Source: Candidatus Colicola equi
GTDB lineage: Bacteria; Bacteroidota; Bacteroidia; Bacteroidales; Paludibacteraceae
Assembly: GCA_018066175.1 (NCBI GenBank)
Contig: JAGHRV010000009.1
Span: 54,289 to 118,288, forward strand
Reading direction: 5' to 3'
Length of the DNA: 64,000 bases
Below are positions 1-9,022 of the stretch, one piece after another; the first letter of the stretch is position 1; each line of letters begins with the position of its first letter. The position numbers and the translations under genes are program-made. The notes beneath the pieces are model-generated. The model was not told the DNA's origin, searched no databases, and worked only from the letters and a program-made list of their open reading frames with translations.

Positions 1-3000
1 TATTCCACTTCCTCTGTTACGGAGTATATTTGGTTAGCACGAGTATCGGTAATCTTGGTCAAGTCCATTTGGTTATCGAAGTCGGTTGTCGCGCGCGTAT
101 CCATATATATATAGGTGTTATCCTCGGTATTGTTACCCTTCTTGAGACTGAGTGTCATTTGTGCGTTGGTCAATTCGTTTTCAGCTACGACACGGCGAGC
201 AGCAACACTGGTTGGTACTTCCGGTTCACTCTGCGTGTATTGGTTCCAGTTGATACGTCCTGAGAACTGAACCATATAGCAGTTGAAGGACAAGAAGTCT
301 TTGCCAACAGATGTAGCGGGTTCGTAACGATTATAAGGAGGCTGACTACGATCATAAACGTACACGAAGTTAGGTGCTCTATCTAACATCTCGTCATCAT
401 CTTTACGTTCGAATTGTGTCTCTTTATCAATGCGTATATTGCTATAACTATTGGTACCTAATAGGCGCCAGTTGCTATCTTGTGCCTTACGATCTTTCTT
501 CTGGCAAGTCCAGTCCTCATATTCAACCCATTGGTCTTTACTGCTTCGTGTCATATCCCAGCCGCTTTCGCTACTTGGGAAGTAGAGACGTAGGATAGTG
601 GTGGTAACTGTTTTCTTACCATCTACGCAACCATCTCCTCCCTCGCAAGGTTCTTCTCTGGTGATTTCTTTCCATAAGTTTTGGTTATTAGCTTCAGTAC
701 GGTCGAAGACGAGAATATAACCGTTTCCTTTGAGCAGTTTTTCGCTCTTGTGTTTCCAGCGCCAGAAGGTTTGGGTATCTTCTATATACCAACCCTTTTG
801 AGCGCGGGTCTCGCCATCATACTCTTGGATGCCCCATGTTCCTGCGGTAGGAATACCATTAGCGTTTAAGGTGACATAACCTTCTACGCCGAAGATACTG
901 CTGATTTCGCAATCAAATGGAACAGAGAACCAATAGATAGATTCAGATATCTTATCTGAAGATCCATCAATTTCCATTACGAAGTATGCACTATTAAGTT
1001 TGGAGACTAAAGCAGCATCATTGTCCAACTTAACCTGTGCTACAGGAGTGTCTTCATGACGAACAAACAGCACATCTGCCTCAATCGTTGTTGGGGTACT
1101 ATATGTAACATCTCCAACAGGCGACCATGCAGATACGATGCGGTTGGTCTTGAAGTCATAGATGATTCGTAGGTTGTAAGTGCCTCGTGTAGTACCTAAT
1201 CCTAAGATATCGCGTTGAGCAGGAGTGCTGGTTTGTCTGCCGAAGTTATCAAGGGTGTATCCTAATTGATAGATAGTTGTTCCGTTAAATGCTTTGGATT
1301 TCAGGAGAGCCTGTGCGCTGGGGTGAGATCCATCAATTTCAACGTAAATATTCTTCTCATATACCCAGTTGGATATATCTCCGAATTTACTCCACTCGGG
1401 GTTATCTTTATAGTTGTCTTCGTTCAACTCTTCTGTACAATTTTTGTTATTATAGATATTGGCACCAATTAGGTTGAGGAAGTTGCTTTCTCCTGCCGTT
1501 GAGCCACGAAGGATGGAACGCTCGAAGTAGTTGGTCTCGGGGTTGTAACCGAAACGGAGGTTCACACCGGTGCCGGCATCAGGAATGATGTCTCCATATC
1601 CGTCGGTGTAGTTGCTTACTTCAATCATATTAGCGAGGTTTTCGTTAATGCCATTGCCGATGCAAGCCTTGATGTTTAGTTTATCTCCGGCGTTAGCCAA
1701 CTTTTTGTTCATAACCCAATAGTAGTCATAAAGGGCATCTTTGTAAGGAGTGAAGTAGGTGAATTTATGGCTATCTTTTACGTAGTCATTCCAACCTCCT
1801 TCGGCAGCGTCTGTACGGATGTAGTAGTCACCGGTGTAATAAGCAACGTCTGTTAGACCTTCACCATTAGCAGTAATCTTTGCAGTATAGATTCCAGACT
1901 TAGTAAAGGTAGCAGCATCTACAACAGCTTTTTGGCTGCCGTTACAGATGATACGAACTAAGCCGGATTTTGCTTGAGGTTCAGATGAACCTGGTGCAAA
2001 GAAGGAAACTTGTTTAGTCAAATCTTCCACAGTATTGGAACGATAAACTGTACCATTGGCCATGTCGATTTCTACGTAGTATGCTGTCCAGCAGTTGCCA
2101 CCATCGTAAGTATATTTCCGTTTTTTGCTTTGGGTATCTTGCTCTACCAAAATGGTATAGCAGCCCGAATTCTCTACATTTTGAATATCTACCGTTTGCA
2201 ACCATGGTTGTTCGCCATCTAATGTCCACTCATGGAAGAGGAAGTCTACTTTTCCATCAGAACCTAACGGAACGCGTGCAGAATATCGGTCATGTCCATC
2301 AACACAATCCTTCCAACTCATGCGAACATGTGCAGCAGAAAGTCCATGATTGAAGTAATATACCCACATATCATTATGATTGTTCCAGTCAATAGTAGTC
2401 GGCACTTTTACTTGCACCATGATTGCACTAGTTACATTCACCGTTACATCTTTCGTTACAGGATCTGCACCTTCAATCGAATAAGTCACCTGAATTTTCT
2501 TAGTACCGGTAGTGGTAGCTGTAACCATGAAACTACGTCCGCGTTGGTCGCAGGTGATGCCTTGGGTAGAACCGTAATCAAAGCTGATGGTCAAGTTATT
2601 TGCATCCAGTAATGGGTCTATATCCACTTGCGGACTAACTATGACACCTTCACCTTGTACGGCAGAAACGGGGTCAATGTCGCCAACGTAGAGTTTATTG
2701 GGACATTTACCAGCCACTTGTACGTCGTATTTGCCTTTGTCATCGCCTTCGGTGGTAATCTTTTCTCCAATGGTGTAGCAAGTGCTTTGGTTAGGCACAG
2801 TCACGTCGATTGTTTGTGCTGCGTCATCTTCGGTTGATGCTTTGCCGTTATTGAGCACGAAGTGGGTATAACTTGGATACTTGACATAGAAGATATGTGC
2901 ATCACCTAAGGTGCTGAAGAAGTTATCACCGGGCCAAGCAGTCTCTTCGTGTAACGGGTTGGTGCCGTTCTCCCACATATAGTAGTGGTCCATGAGGTGG

Positions 3001-6000
3001 TTAGCATCGGTAATCGTTATTTCCACAAGACGATAAATGCTGACAGCCTTGGTAGCGGTAAATGTACGTTCGTTAGCCGTTGCTGTTGCCACGAAGGTCT
3101 GACGTTGAACGTTTTTGTCAGGTAAAACATAAGTTCCTTCTGCTTGCTCACCGCTTGCGATGCTCATAAATGCTACAGGGTCAGCACCATCTTTACTGCG
3201 AGTAACGGTAGCAGGACCTCTATAATTGGCTGTGTTGTAATAGATGGTTACGTTATCCGGCACATCTGATCCCTCTTGTGCTTCGTCATCCGACCATGAA
3301 GTGGTTAAGTAGAGGGTTGGAGTAGCAACGCCTTGATAATAGATGGTCTTTTCCCAAGCCGTTCCGGCAACGCCGTCAGACTCATAGAAGGCTTTAACGA
3401 GGATAGAGGTTTCCTCTATGGAAGGATTAATAATCGTCTTCGTCAGAACATCTGTAGTAGCAGCCTCTTCGCCAAATTGGTATTTAGCAGTCAAGTTGGT
3501 TTGTGCAGCCAAAGCGGTAATATCAATAGTTAATGCCTCGTCGGTATAAATCTTATACGGATCGGCCTCAGTACCATTACCGCTGATGAAACTTAACTCG
3601 CTCTCGTTGAATATACGTTTCTCAGTTGCCGTAGTTGAAGCAGTTGGCAGAGCAGGGTAGGTAATAGCCAGTTTGTTGGTTGACTTATTATAGGTAAAGG
3701 TGTAATCACCTGCGACATCAGGCGTGAACTTAGAATTTTTGTCTGAACTGCCTTTGGTAGCAAAAGCAATGTTGCTGGCTGTACTACGTGTAATAGGAGT
3801 AGTAAAGGAAGCATTATTGGTGAGGTAATTACTATTTACCAATACCAAGAACTGGTAACTCTTTGAAATATCGGTAATGTTGACAACTGTTGACGCCTCG
3901 TCTCCTCCGGCAAATTCAAGTTTGTGAGTATCCTTGTTCCAACTATCAAAATCACCATAAACGCAGTTATAAGAAGGCCAAGTAACGGTCAGTTTAACAT
4001 CAGCACCATTAGTAGCATCAACCTTAAACTCATAATCTCCGGCGATGGTTGGGATAAAGTAGAGGTTGTCATCATTCCCATTCTTTCGCAAAGTCATTGT
4101 ACTAGTTTGATTCACCCAAAAATGATTCCCATCCCGATCTGAGCCAAAGTAATCGTTGCAATCATTCTCTTTATAGTGACGAATCTTGAATTGATATTTG
4201 TCTGATTGGCTTGTTGCGATATCTGCATCATTTACATGAATGGTAAAGTAATACACGTTCTCTGTAGAGTGACCAGTTGCGCGTTTCATCATGTTGGTTT
4301 CGCCTGTATTCCAGCCGTTAGGGAACATAGGGGAAGAACCTGCGAGATACCAGTTGGAACTCAGGTCTTCGGCGATATTAACGGTAATCGTACCATCTGC
4401 GCCATCAGCCCAAACGGTGAAGGAAGAACCATTGCCGCTCACGCGTGCTCCGCCGGTAACAGAGAATGCACCATCGTATTTATAGCCGGCATTGAGCGTA
4501 ACGGTAATGGCTTGTTTGGAATCAATACCAACATTAACAACCGAGCCCCATGCTTTGGATGTTGAACCAATTTTCAGGCTTGCTCCGGCAGGAAGGTTGG
4601 TGTTGATGGTAACGTTGTATTTATTCTCCGTAGCGGTTGCAGTAAGAGTAGATGCAGCAGTTGGACGGAACGTGTTGTCCTTAACTGTAGCACCATTCTC
4701 ATAAGTACCTGTTCCACCGGTCCAAGTGCTCCATGTATAACCACTCTTGACAGTTGCCGAAATGTTAGTACCTGTGAGTTGGCCCACATTGGCACCGCTA
4801 CCGGTTACTTGGTCAATACCTGTGCCTGCTTGAACGGTTACAGAGAAAGTCTTTTCTTGGAACTTAACATATACTCCCATAGTGGCAGAGAGTGAGAAGG
4901 AGTAGGTGTTGCCACCAGTTTGCAGTTTAGCACCTGTGCAGGCAGCGTCGCTATACCAACCTTCTACTTCATATCCTGTCTCGGGAGTAGCAGTCAATGT
5001 GAAAGCCGTACCGGCTTGGATGTGTGTGCCGGCAGCAGGAGAGCTGGAGACTGTTCCTTGTGCTGCACTTTGTGATGAGCAAACGCCAACCGTCAAGTCG
5101 TAATAGACGGCTGTGCTTTGGAAAGTTGCTTGAATAGTGGCATTATCTGTGGTCGGTTTGAACGTGGTCGTTGCAGATTGAGCAGAGATAGTACCTCCGG
5201 TTACAAGCCATTCTTTGAAGCCGAATCCGTCATTTGGAGTGGCAGTAATGCTGATACCGGTTACTTCGCCCACGGTTTGTGCTCCGGAAGGAGAGGTCGA
5301 ACCATTGCCATCATTGGAGATAGTGACGGAGTGGGTGTTTTCGGCGTAATTAGCAGTAATAGTAGCATCTCCTGTTGGCTTAAAGGTTGTTGTCTCACTT
5401 GTAGAAGAAGTGAAAGTACCTCCATTGCTGGAAGTCCAGTTGACGAAATGATAGCCAGTCGTTCCTGTGGCAACAAATTGCTTACCCGTTATTTGACCAA
5501 CCGTTTGCGCTCCGGTAGGACTTACACTTGCGCAACCAGTTCCTGCGGCAGCAGTAACGGAATAGGTGTTTTCTGTCCACTTGGCATATAAGGTTTTATT
5601 GGAAGTTACTTTATCGGTTGCAAAATTCCATGCATTAGTACAGCCACGCTCTTTATACCATCCGCCAAAGGTGTAACCGGTAACCATAGGAGCGGTCGGT
5701 TCAGTAACTGTTCCATTATAAATAATCACCTGTGATGCTGGTGCCGTTCCATGACCATTAGCATCAAAAGTAACAGTAGAGGGGAAATAAATTGCACAGA
5801 TATTTCCCGATTTCCACTCAAATATATAATCACCTGTTACAGAAGGAGTGATCTTACAATTCTTATTTTGCCAATCATAGAAGTTATAATTATCCTCTGT
5901 AGCCGTGATGGTGGCATCGCAACCATAATACACATCTGAAATCTCGGTTTGGCAATGTTTTACCTTGAATTCATAGGTTGAACCTTTTGTCAATGAAATG

Positions 6001-6782
6001 GTAACTTTCCCATTCGCAAAATTATAATCTTTCCATCCACTACCAAAATCACCATAAACACACCATTTCTCCCAATGAGCGTACATAGTAACATTACCGG
6101 TAATGGTCATACTTGAACCCGGAGCATGTGCCGTTCCGCCTCCATCGTTCCACTTTAGGAAGGTCCACCCTGTGCGAGTGAAAGTATCTGCAGGTTTAAC
6201 GGTATGAGAAGAATTACATCCTAGTCCGCTAACAACGACGTCACTTCCTGTTCCACCATTGGCTGTATATGTTACTTTGAATGTTGGGGCAGTATAAGTG
6301 CCTGCTGTACCCGCTGTCCAGCCAGTTATCTTTACAAGATTTTGCGTGCTACTTACAGTTATCTTCGCTTCGTTCCAAGTATCATCAGTGTTGTTAGGAT
6401 TCACACGTTTGAAATAGAAAGTGCCACTATTATTAACGTCTGAAGCCTTATAAAGGTGGTCATTGGAACAATTATTGTGCTTGGAAAACGTTCTATTTTT
6501 TGAACCATCCCATACGATAAATTTAGCACTTGCATCTTCCCAACTAGTAAAACCAGAAAGATCAAGATAAAAATCTTTTGCCCACGCCTGTGAACTAAAG
6601 CCAAAACTGAGGGCAAAAAGGAGTAAAAGTGAGGTCGAGAGTCGGCCGAGGGTCATTCGACAGTCATTCGACCGTCCTTTAATAGTAGTTTCTACTACCA
6701 TTCTACTACCGTTAAGACCACGGGTAGTAGAGTGGGTTAGTGTCTCATTCGGTCTTTGCCGAAAAGAAAATAAGTGTTTCAT
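1..6782 (-). CDS. Giant secreted multi-domain repeat protein (3' end cut by window edge)
   Basis: The frame is open from an ATG at 6782 to the left edge, about 2,260 codons with no stop seen, so the C-terminus is missing. A hydrophobic signal segment ends near residue 68 (AWA followed by KDF). If translation starts at 6782 it is preceded by 42 residues encoded by short tandem repeats; a second in-frame ATG at 6656 would give an ordinary signal peptide. Residues 170-235 and 338-405 look like InlB/Listeria-Bacteroides repeats (TFDANG, GYTFGGWY, LYAKW). Residues 405-560 look like divergent InlB-type repeats. Two blocks begin with VYGDF. Near residue 1264 there is a starch-binding-like segment (YYMWENG, then WPGD). 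These domains are typical of Bacteroidales cell-surface proteins. The ligand is unknown. Secretion by a type IX system is possible but its C-terminal signal would lie outside the window. Confidence 0.85.
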   Translation of the reverse strand, partial: MKHLFSFRQRPNETLTHSTTRGLNGSRMVVETTIKGRSNDCRMTLGRLSTSLLLLFALSFGFSSQAWAKDFYLDLSGFTSWEDASAKFIVWDGSKNRTFSKHNNCSNDHLYKASDVNNSGTFYFKRVNPNNTDDTWNEAKITVSSTQNLVKITGWTAGTAGTYTAPTFKVTYTANGGTGSDVVVSGLGCNSSHTVKPADTFTRTGWTFLKWNDGGGTAHAPGSSMTITGNVTMYAHWEKWCVYGDFGSGWKDYNFANGKVTISLTKGSTYEFKVKHCQTEISDVYYGCDATITATEDNYNFYDWQNKNCKITPSVTGDYIFEWKSGNICAIYFPSTVTFDANGHGTAPASQVIIYNGTVTEPTAPMVTGYTFGGWYKERGCTNAWNFATDKVTSNKTLYAKWTENTYSVTAAAGTGCASVSPTGAQTVGQITGKQFVATGTTGYHFVNWTSSNGGTFTSSTSETTTFKPTGDATITANYAENTHSVTISNDGNGSTSPSGAQTVGEVTGISITATPNDGFGFKEWLVTGGTISAQSATTTFKPTTDNATIQATFQSTAVYYDLTVGVCSSQSAAQGTVSSSPAAGTHIQAGTAFTLTATPETGYEVEGWYSDAACTGAKLQTGGNTYSFSLSATMGVYVKFQEKTFSVTVQAGTGIDQVTGSGANVGQLTGTNISATVKSGYTWSTWTGGTGTYENGATVKDNTFRPTAASTLTATATENKYNVTINTNLPAGASLKIGSTSKAWGSVVNVGIDSKQAITVTLNAGYKYDGAFSVTGGARVSGNGSSFTVWADGADGTITVNIAEDLSSNWYLAGSSPMFPNGWNTGETNMMKRATGHSTENVYYFTIHVNDADIATSQSDKYQFKIRHYKENDCNDYFGSDRDGNHFWVNQTSTMTLRKNGNDDNLYFIPTIAGDYEFKVDATNGADVKLTVTWPSYNCVYGDFDSWNKDTHKLEFAGGDEASTVVNITDISKSYQFLVLVNSNYLTNNASFTTPITRSTASNIAFATKGSSDKNSKFTPDVAGDYTFTYNKSTNKLAITYPALPTASTTATEKRIFNESELSFISGNGTEADPYKIYTDEALTIDITALAAQTNLTAKYQFGEEAATTDVLTKTIINPSIEETSILVKAFYESDGVAGTAWEKTIYYQGVATPTLYLTTSWSDDEAQEGSDVPDNVTIYYNTANYRGPATVTRSKDGADPVAFMSIASGEQAEGTYVLPDKNVQRQTFVATATANERTFTATKAVSIYRLVEITITDANHLMDHYYMWENGTNPLHEETAWPGDNFFSTLGDAHIFYVKYPSYTHFVLNNGKASTEDDAAQTIDVTVPNQSTCYTIGEKITTEGDDKGKYDVQVAGKCPNKLYVGDIDPVSAVQGEGVIVSPQVDIDPLLDANNLTISFDYGSTQGITCDQRGRSFMVTATTTGTKKIQVTYSIEGADPVTKDVTVNVTSAIMVQVKVPTTIDWNNHNDMWVYYFNHGLSAAHVRMSWKDCVDGHDRYSARVPLGSDGKVDFLFHEWTLDGEQPWLQTVDIQNVENSGCYTILVEQDTQSKKRKYTYDGGNCWTAYYVEIDMANGTVYRSNTVEDLTKQVSFFAPGSSEPQAKSGLVRIICNGSQKAVVDAATFTKSGIYTAKITANGEGLTDVAYYTGDYYIRTDAAEGGWNDYVKDSHKFTYFTPYKDALYDYYWVMNKKLANAGDKLNIKACIGNGINENLANMIEVSNYTDGYGDIIPDAGTGVNLRFGYNPETNYFERSILRGSTAGESNFLNLIGANIYNNKNCTEELNEDNYKDNPEWSKFGDISNWVYEKNIYVEIDGSHPSAQALLKSKAFNGTTIYQLGYTLDNFGRQTSTPAQRDILGLGTTRGTYNLRIIYDFKTNRIVSAWSPVGDVTYSTPTTIEADVLFVRHEDTPVAQVKLDNDAALVSKLNSAYFVMEIDGSSDKISESIYWFSVPFDCEISSIFGVEGYVTLNANGIPTAGTWGIQEYDGETRAQKGWYIEDTQTFWRWKHKSEKLLKGNGYILVFDRTEANNQNLWKEITREEPCEGGDGCVDGKKTVTTTILRLYFPSSESGWDMTRSSKDQWVEYEDWTCQKKDRKAQDSNWRLLGTNSYSNIRIDKETQFERKDDDEMLDRAPNFVYVYDRSQPPYNRYEPATSVGKDFLSFNCYMVQFSGRINWNQYTQSEPEVPTSVAARRVVAENELTNAQMTLSLKKGNNTEDNTYIYMDTRATTDFDNQMDLTKITDTRANQIYSVTEEVE

Positions 6783-6856
6783 AATTGTTTATTTTTTTAT
6801 TGTTAATAATTTTCTATTGGGTTGTATGATTGCAAAATCAATACTGATTTATTGGA

Positions 6857-7507
6857 CTAATTTTCTTTACTTTCATTCTTCAGTCGCTGCGCGGTAGCTT
6901 CATAACCAATAGAGGGGAACTTTGGTTTTGGATGCTCCTCTAATTGCCTCTGCTTAATACTCAATTCTCCTATCGCATTATAAATATTATCCACCTCTGC
7001 TCGCAAATCCTCACTCAAATCATTCACCAAGGCAAGGTTGTTTTCCATAGCATCCTCTAATCGCTCCAAACGAAGTTTTAGACTATCTATGTCCATCGCT
7101 TGTTGCTTTTGCTCTACCATTACACGACGTGTCTCTACAAAAGCCTTCATGATACCAATGCTCACCTGAATAGCTATCGGACTTTTCAGCACCGCAGATA
7201 ACATTGCCACTCCCTGTTCTGTAAAGACATTTGGAACATGACGATCTCCTCCCCAGTTTGAGGTCACAAATTGTGACTTCAAGTTTGCAAACTCATGATT
7301 ATTAAGGGGATACATAAATTCCTTTGGGAATCTTTCTATGTTACGTTTGACTGCTTGATTGAGAACTTTTGTTTCAACTCCGTACAATAAAGCGAGGTCA
7401 CGGTCAAGCATAACTTGCTCTCCACGAATAGTGAATATGCGGCTACGTATATCGCCCAATAACAAGCCTTGTGGTTCCAATTTTACTATTCCTGTAGAAT
7501 TTGCCAT
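6857..7507 (-). CDS. ORF6N domain-containing DNA-binding protein
   Basis: This 216-residue protein has an N-terminal ORF6N domain at about residues 15-105 (IRGEQVMLDRDLALLYGVE, then NIERFPKEFMYPL, then FTEQGVAMLSAVL). The family is related to KilA-N and Bro domains, is common in phages and mobile DNA, and is also frequent as lone chromosomal genes in Bacteroidota. Residues 125-200 are predicted helical and rich in Glu, Leu and Lys, probably a coiled coil for oligomerisation. It lies 74 bases upstream of the giant surface-protein gene and 44 bases downstream of the small secreted-protein gene, all on the minus strand. Regulation of the neighbour is possible but only inferred. I saw no consensus promoter directly in front of it. 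Confidence 0.85.
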   Translation of the reverse strand: MANSTGIVKLEPQGLLLGDIRSRIFTIRGEQVMLDRDLALLYGVETKVLNQAVKRNIERFPKEFMYPLNNHEFANLKSQFVTSNWGGDRHVPNVFTEQGVAMLSAVLKSPIAIQVSIGIMKAFVETRRVMVEQKQQAMDIDSLKLRLERLEDAMENNLALVNDLSEDLRAEVDNIYNAIGELSIKQRQLEEHPKPKFPSIGYEATAQRLKNESKEN

Positions 7508-7551
7508 TTTTTGTCAAAATTATTTGCACATGTCAAAAAAATGTTGTAATC

Positions 7552-7899
7552 TTATTTCACCTCTCGGCGTCTTAAATAAACAACTCCGGCAGCAGCGGCT
7601 GCGAAAAGTAACATAACCAGCGGCTCGCCAATAGGACTACCTTCGGCGTATGAACCAGGGTCATCTCCTGCACCCATACCACCAATCTTGCGGATAGTAC
7701 GACCGGAACGGGTACCTGCGTCCTCGGTAGTGGTAGCAGAGTAGGGTACATCGGTTGCACCTACAGTACTAATTTGGCTGCTGTAATCGCTTCCACTTCC
7801 TGTAAAAGTGGACGTTGACTGAAATGGATCTTCCATCTGAGCCAACAAACCTACACTCATCATGAGTGACAAGACTAATACATAAATTCGATTTTTCAT
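7552..7899 (-). CDS. Small exported protein with C-terminal membrane tail
   Basis: The 115-residue product has an N-terminal signal peptide (residues 1-20, cleavage probably after LLA before QMED). A Ser/Thr/Gly-rich low-complexity middle follows. The C-terminus has a short SPIGEP motif, a hydrophobic stretch of about 17 residues with five consecutive Ala, and a basic RRREVK end. Short motif, membrane span and basic tail form the usual layout of a sorting or anchoring tail, and I have seen similar PLGD/PVGE-type tails in Bacteroidales proteins. I do not recognise a named family. It lies between the YoeB-type toxin (38 bases) and the ORF6N gene (44 bases), in the same direction as both. Confidence 0.75.
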   Translation of the reverse strand: MKNRIYVLVLSLMMSVGLLAQMEDPFQSTSTFTGSGSDYSSQISTVGATDVPYSATTTEDAGTRSGRTIRKIGGMGAGDDPGSYAEGSPIGEPLVMLLFAAAAAGVVYLRRREVK

Positions 7900-7937
7900 A
7901 TTGTTTTGTTTATTTATTTTTCGTAATTGATTGTTGA

Positions 7938-8213
7938 TTATTGTTTCTCGTAATGCCCTTTCATGGTGATAATTTCCACTATTTGCGCATCTTCGTTGAC
8001 ACGATATACCAAACGGTGTTCTCCATTGATACGACGGCTCATAAAGCCAGCTAATTCATATCGTAAAATCTCAGGACGGCCTGTTCCCGAGAAAGGATGT
8101 TGCTCTAACTCTTCCAAAAGACGACTAATCTTGGCAATTAAAGTTTTGTCACCAAGACGCTTGAAAAATTGAACATCCTTTTGTGCAGTTTGTGAGAATA
8201 ATAGTTCGTACAT
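7938..8213 (-). CDS. Txe/YoeB family mRNA-interferase toxin
   Basis: The 91-residue protein matches the YoeB/Txe fold over its whole length: HPFSGTGRPE near the middle, SRRINGEHRLVYRV, and a terminal KGHYEKQ. In YoeB the catalytic residues are a Glu, an Arg and the His of the HY end, and all three appear to be present. Such toxins cleave mRNA at the ribosome and are held inactive by the antitoxin encoded just upstream. I chose the ATG at 8213 because it overlaps the antitoxin stop as TGATG, typical of coupled translation; a GTG at 8222 is an alternative. A Met stands where many homologues have Trp before SRR. Confidence 0.9.
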   Translation of the reverse strand: MYELLFSQTAQKDVQFFKRLGDKTLIAKISRLLEELEQHPFSGTGRPEILRYELAGFMSRRINGEHRLVYRVNEDAQIVEIITMKGHYEKQ

Positions 8214-8401
8214 CAGTCCCACAATTTGGTACGGTCAATATGTGTCATTGGCCCTTTCGCTGCACGTTGAATGTGCCGTACGGCCTTAGGATCATACGGA
8301 CTGTCAATGACTTTTACTGCTTTAGATGCGCGAATCAGTTCAACTAATTGACTCGCAAATACATCCATCGTGTTGTACTCAAATGTTAAAGTGTTTGTCA
8401 T
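8213..8401 (-). CDS. Antitoxin of the YoeB-type pair
   Basis: This 62-residue protein is encoded immediately upstream of the YoeB-like toxin, and its TGA overlaps the toxin ATG. The N-terminal half (TNTLTFEYNTMDVFASQLVELI) resembles the short antitoxins commonly paired with YoeB in Bacteroidota (DUF2683-like). The C-terminal part, with AAKGPMTHIDRTKLWD, would be the toxin-binding tail. It is shorter than a full YefM, so DNA binding is not evident from the sequence. It should be transcribed from the promoter at 8478-8509, with a leader of about 75 bases. Function rests mainly on its partner. Confidence 0.8.
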   Translation of the reverse strand: MTNTLTFEYNTMDVFASQLVELIRASKAVKVIDSPYDPKAVRHIQRAAKGPMTHIDRTKLWD

Positions 8402-8477
8402 ATCAATTTTTGCTTATTTTAATTCCTTTTTATATATGTTTATGCGCATACATGTGCCGCGCGACCCGAAAAACGTG

Positions 8478-8509
8478 CAAAGATACAATAATTTTTTGAA
8501 TTACGCAAA
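8478..8509 (-). promoter_or_regulatory. Bacteroidota-type promoter of the YoeB antitoxin-toxin pair
   Basis: On the minus strand TTTG (8509-8506) is followed after 20 bases by TATCTTTG (8485-8478), matching the TTTG / TAnnTTTG consensus of Bacteroidota. The -33 box is extended as TTTGCGTA. Confidence 0.75.
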
Positions 8510-8686
8510 TAAATTTGAAACTTTTTTGCTTTTTTTGCTCAAAGGTGATATTTTTTGCACTTTCAACCGTCCCTCCTGCCTCATAAATCCCCATTTTTAC
8601 CATCCCAAATCTCTTCTTTTCCCCCATGTAGCCGTTTAATTTTTTTAATAACTCGTGCTCTTCCGACACTGGGTGACTCTTTCTAT

Positions 8687-8783
8687 GGTGACAGTGGTGC
8701 AGGTGGTGCAGGTACATTACTAAACACACCCACGCGCATATGTGTATATACAAACAACCTGCACCACTTGCACCACTGTCACC
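8687..8783. repeat. 27-bp inverted repeat with 43-base loop
   Basis: The left arm 8687-8713 (GGTGACAGTGGTGCA...) is complementary to the right arm 8757-8783 at 26 of 27 positions. Each arm contains a near-repeat of GGTGCAGGT. The loop can form a further ACACA/TGTGT pairing. It could act as a terminator-like barrier between the two divergent modules or be a mobile-element remnant; there is no T-tract on either side. Confidence 0.8.
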
Positions 8784-8798
8784 CGCAAAAATCAAAAA

Positions 8799-8904
8799 GT
8801 AAGCCCCGCCTAACCCCCGCCCAAACCGGCCAAAATCCTTGCTTTCCGTGGGGCTTAGTAGGTCATTACATGCTACGGAGATGCTATGGAACTTTAGACG
8901 CGCC
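8799..8904 (+). repeat. Dispersed intergenic repeat, copy A
   Basis: This block aligns with 30366-30501 (copy B). Shared segments include GTAAGCCCC, AAATCCTTGCTTT, GTAGGTCA, TACAT, GGAGATGCTA and GGAACTTTAGACGCGCC, with single substitutions between them. Copy B has two extra insertions (about 11 and 18 bases). No coding potential is seen. Confidence 0.8.
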
Positions 8905-8953
8905 TCGTCGGTGCCACAAAAATTGCGATTTTGAGCAAAAAGTTTAATTATTA

Positions 8954-8985
8954 TTTGCATATATGCAAAATATTTTGTAATTTTG
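8954..8985 (+). promoter_or_regulatory. Promoter of mntA-hepT with 16-bp palindrome
   Basis: TTTG (8954-8957) and TAATTTTG (8978-8985) are separated by 20 bases. The -33 box is part of a perfect palindrome, TTTGCATATATGCAAA (8954-8969), identical to that at ffh. Confidence 0.8.
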
Positions 8986-9022
8986 CAGCGCAAAACTGAC
9001 AAATGAAGGAAAATGACCCGAA

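Larger units (their letters stand above)
8402..9022. other. Non-coding spacer between two divergent toxin-antitoxin modules
   Basis: These 621 bases contain no convincing gene. They hold the promoter of the YoeB module (minus strand, 8478-8509), a long inverted repeat (8687-8783), one copy of a dispersed repeat (8799-8904) and the promoter of the MntA-HepT module (plus strand, 8954-8985). Long open frames on both strands here have no family resemblance and run through the repeats. Confidence 0.75.

Noticed and set aside
1..6000. Many plus-strand open frames of 60-157 codons
   Set aside because: They are antisense to the giant minus-strand frame, show no domains, and are explained by its repetitive sequence.
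8430..9002. 190-codon minus-strand frame and 130-codon plus-strand frame in the toxin spacer
   Set aside because: They run through the inverted repeat, the dispersed repeat and both promoters, and the translations resemble no protein.
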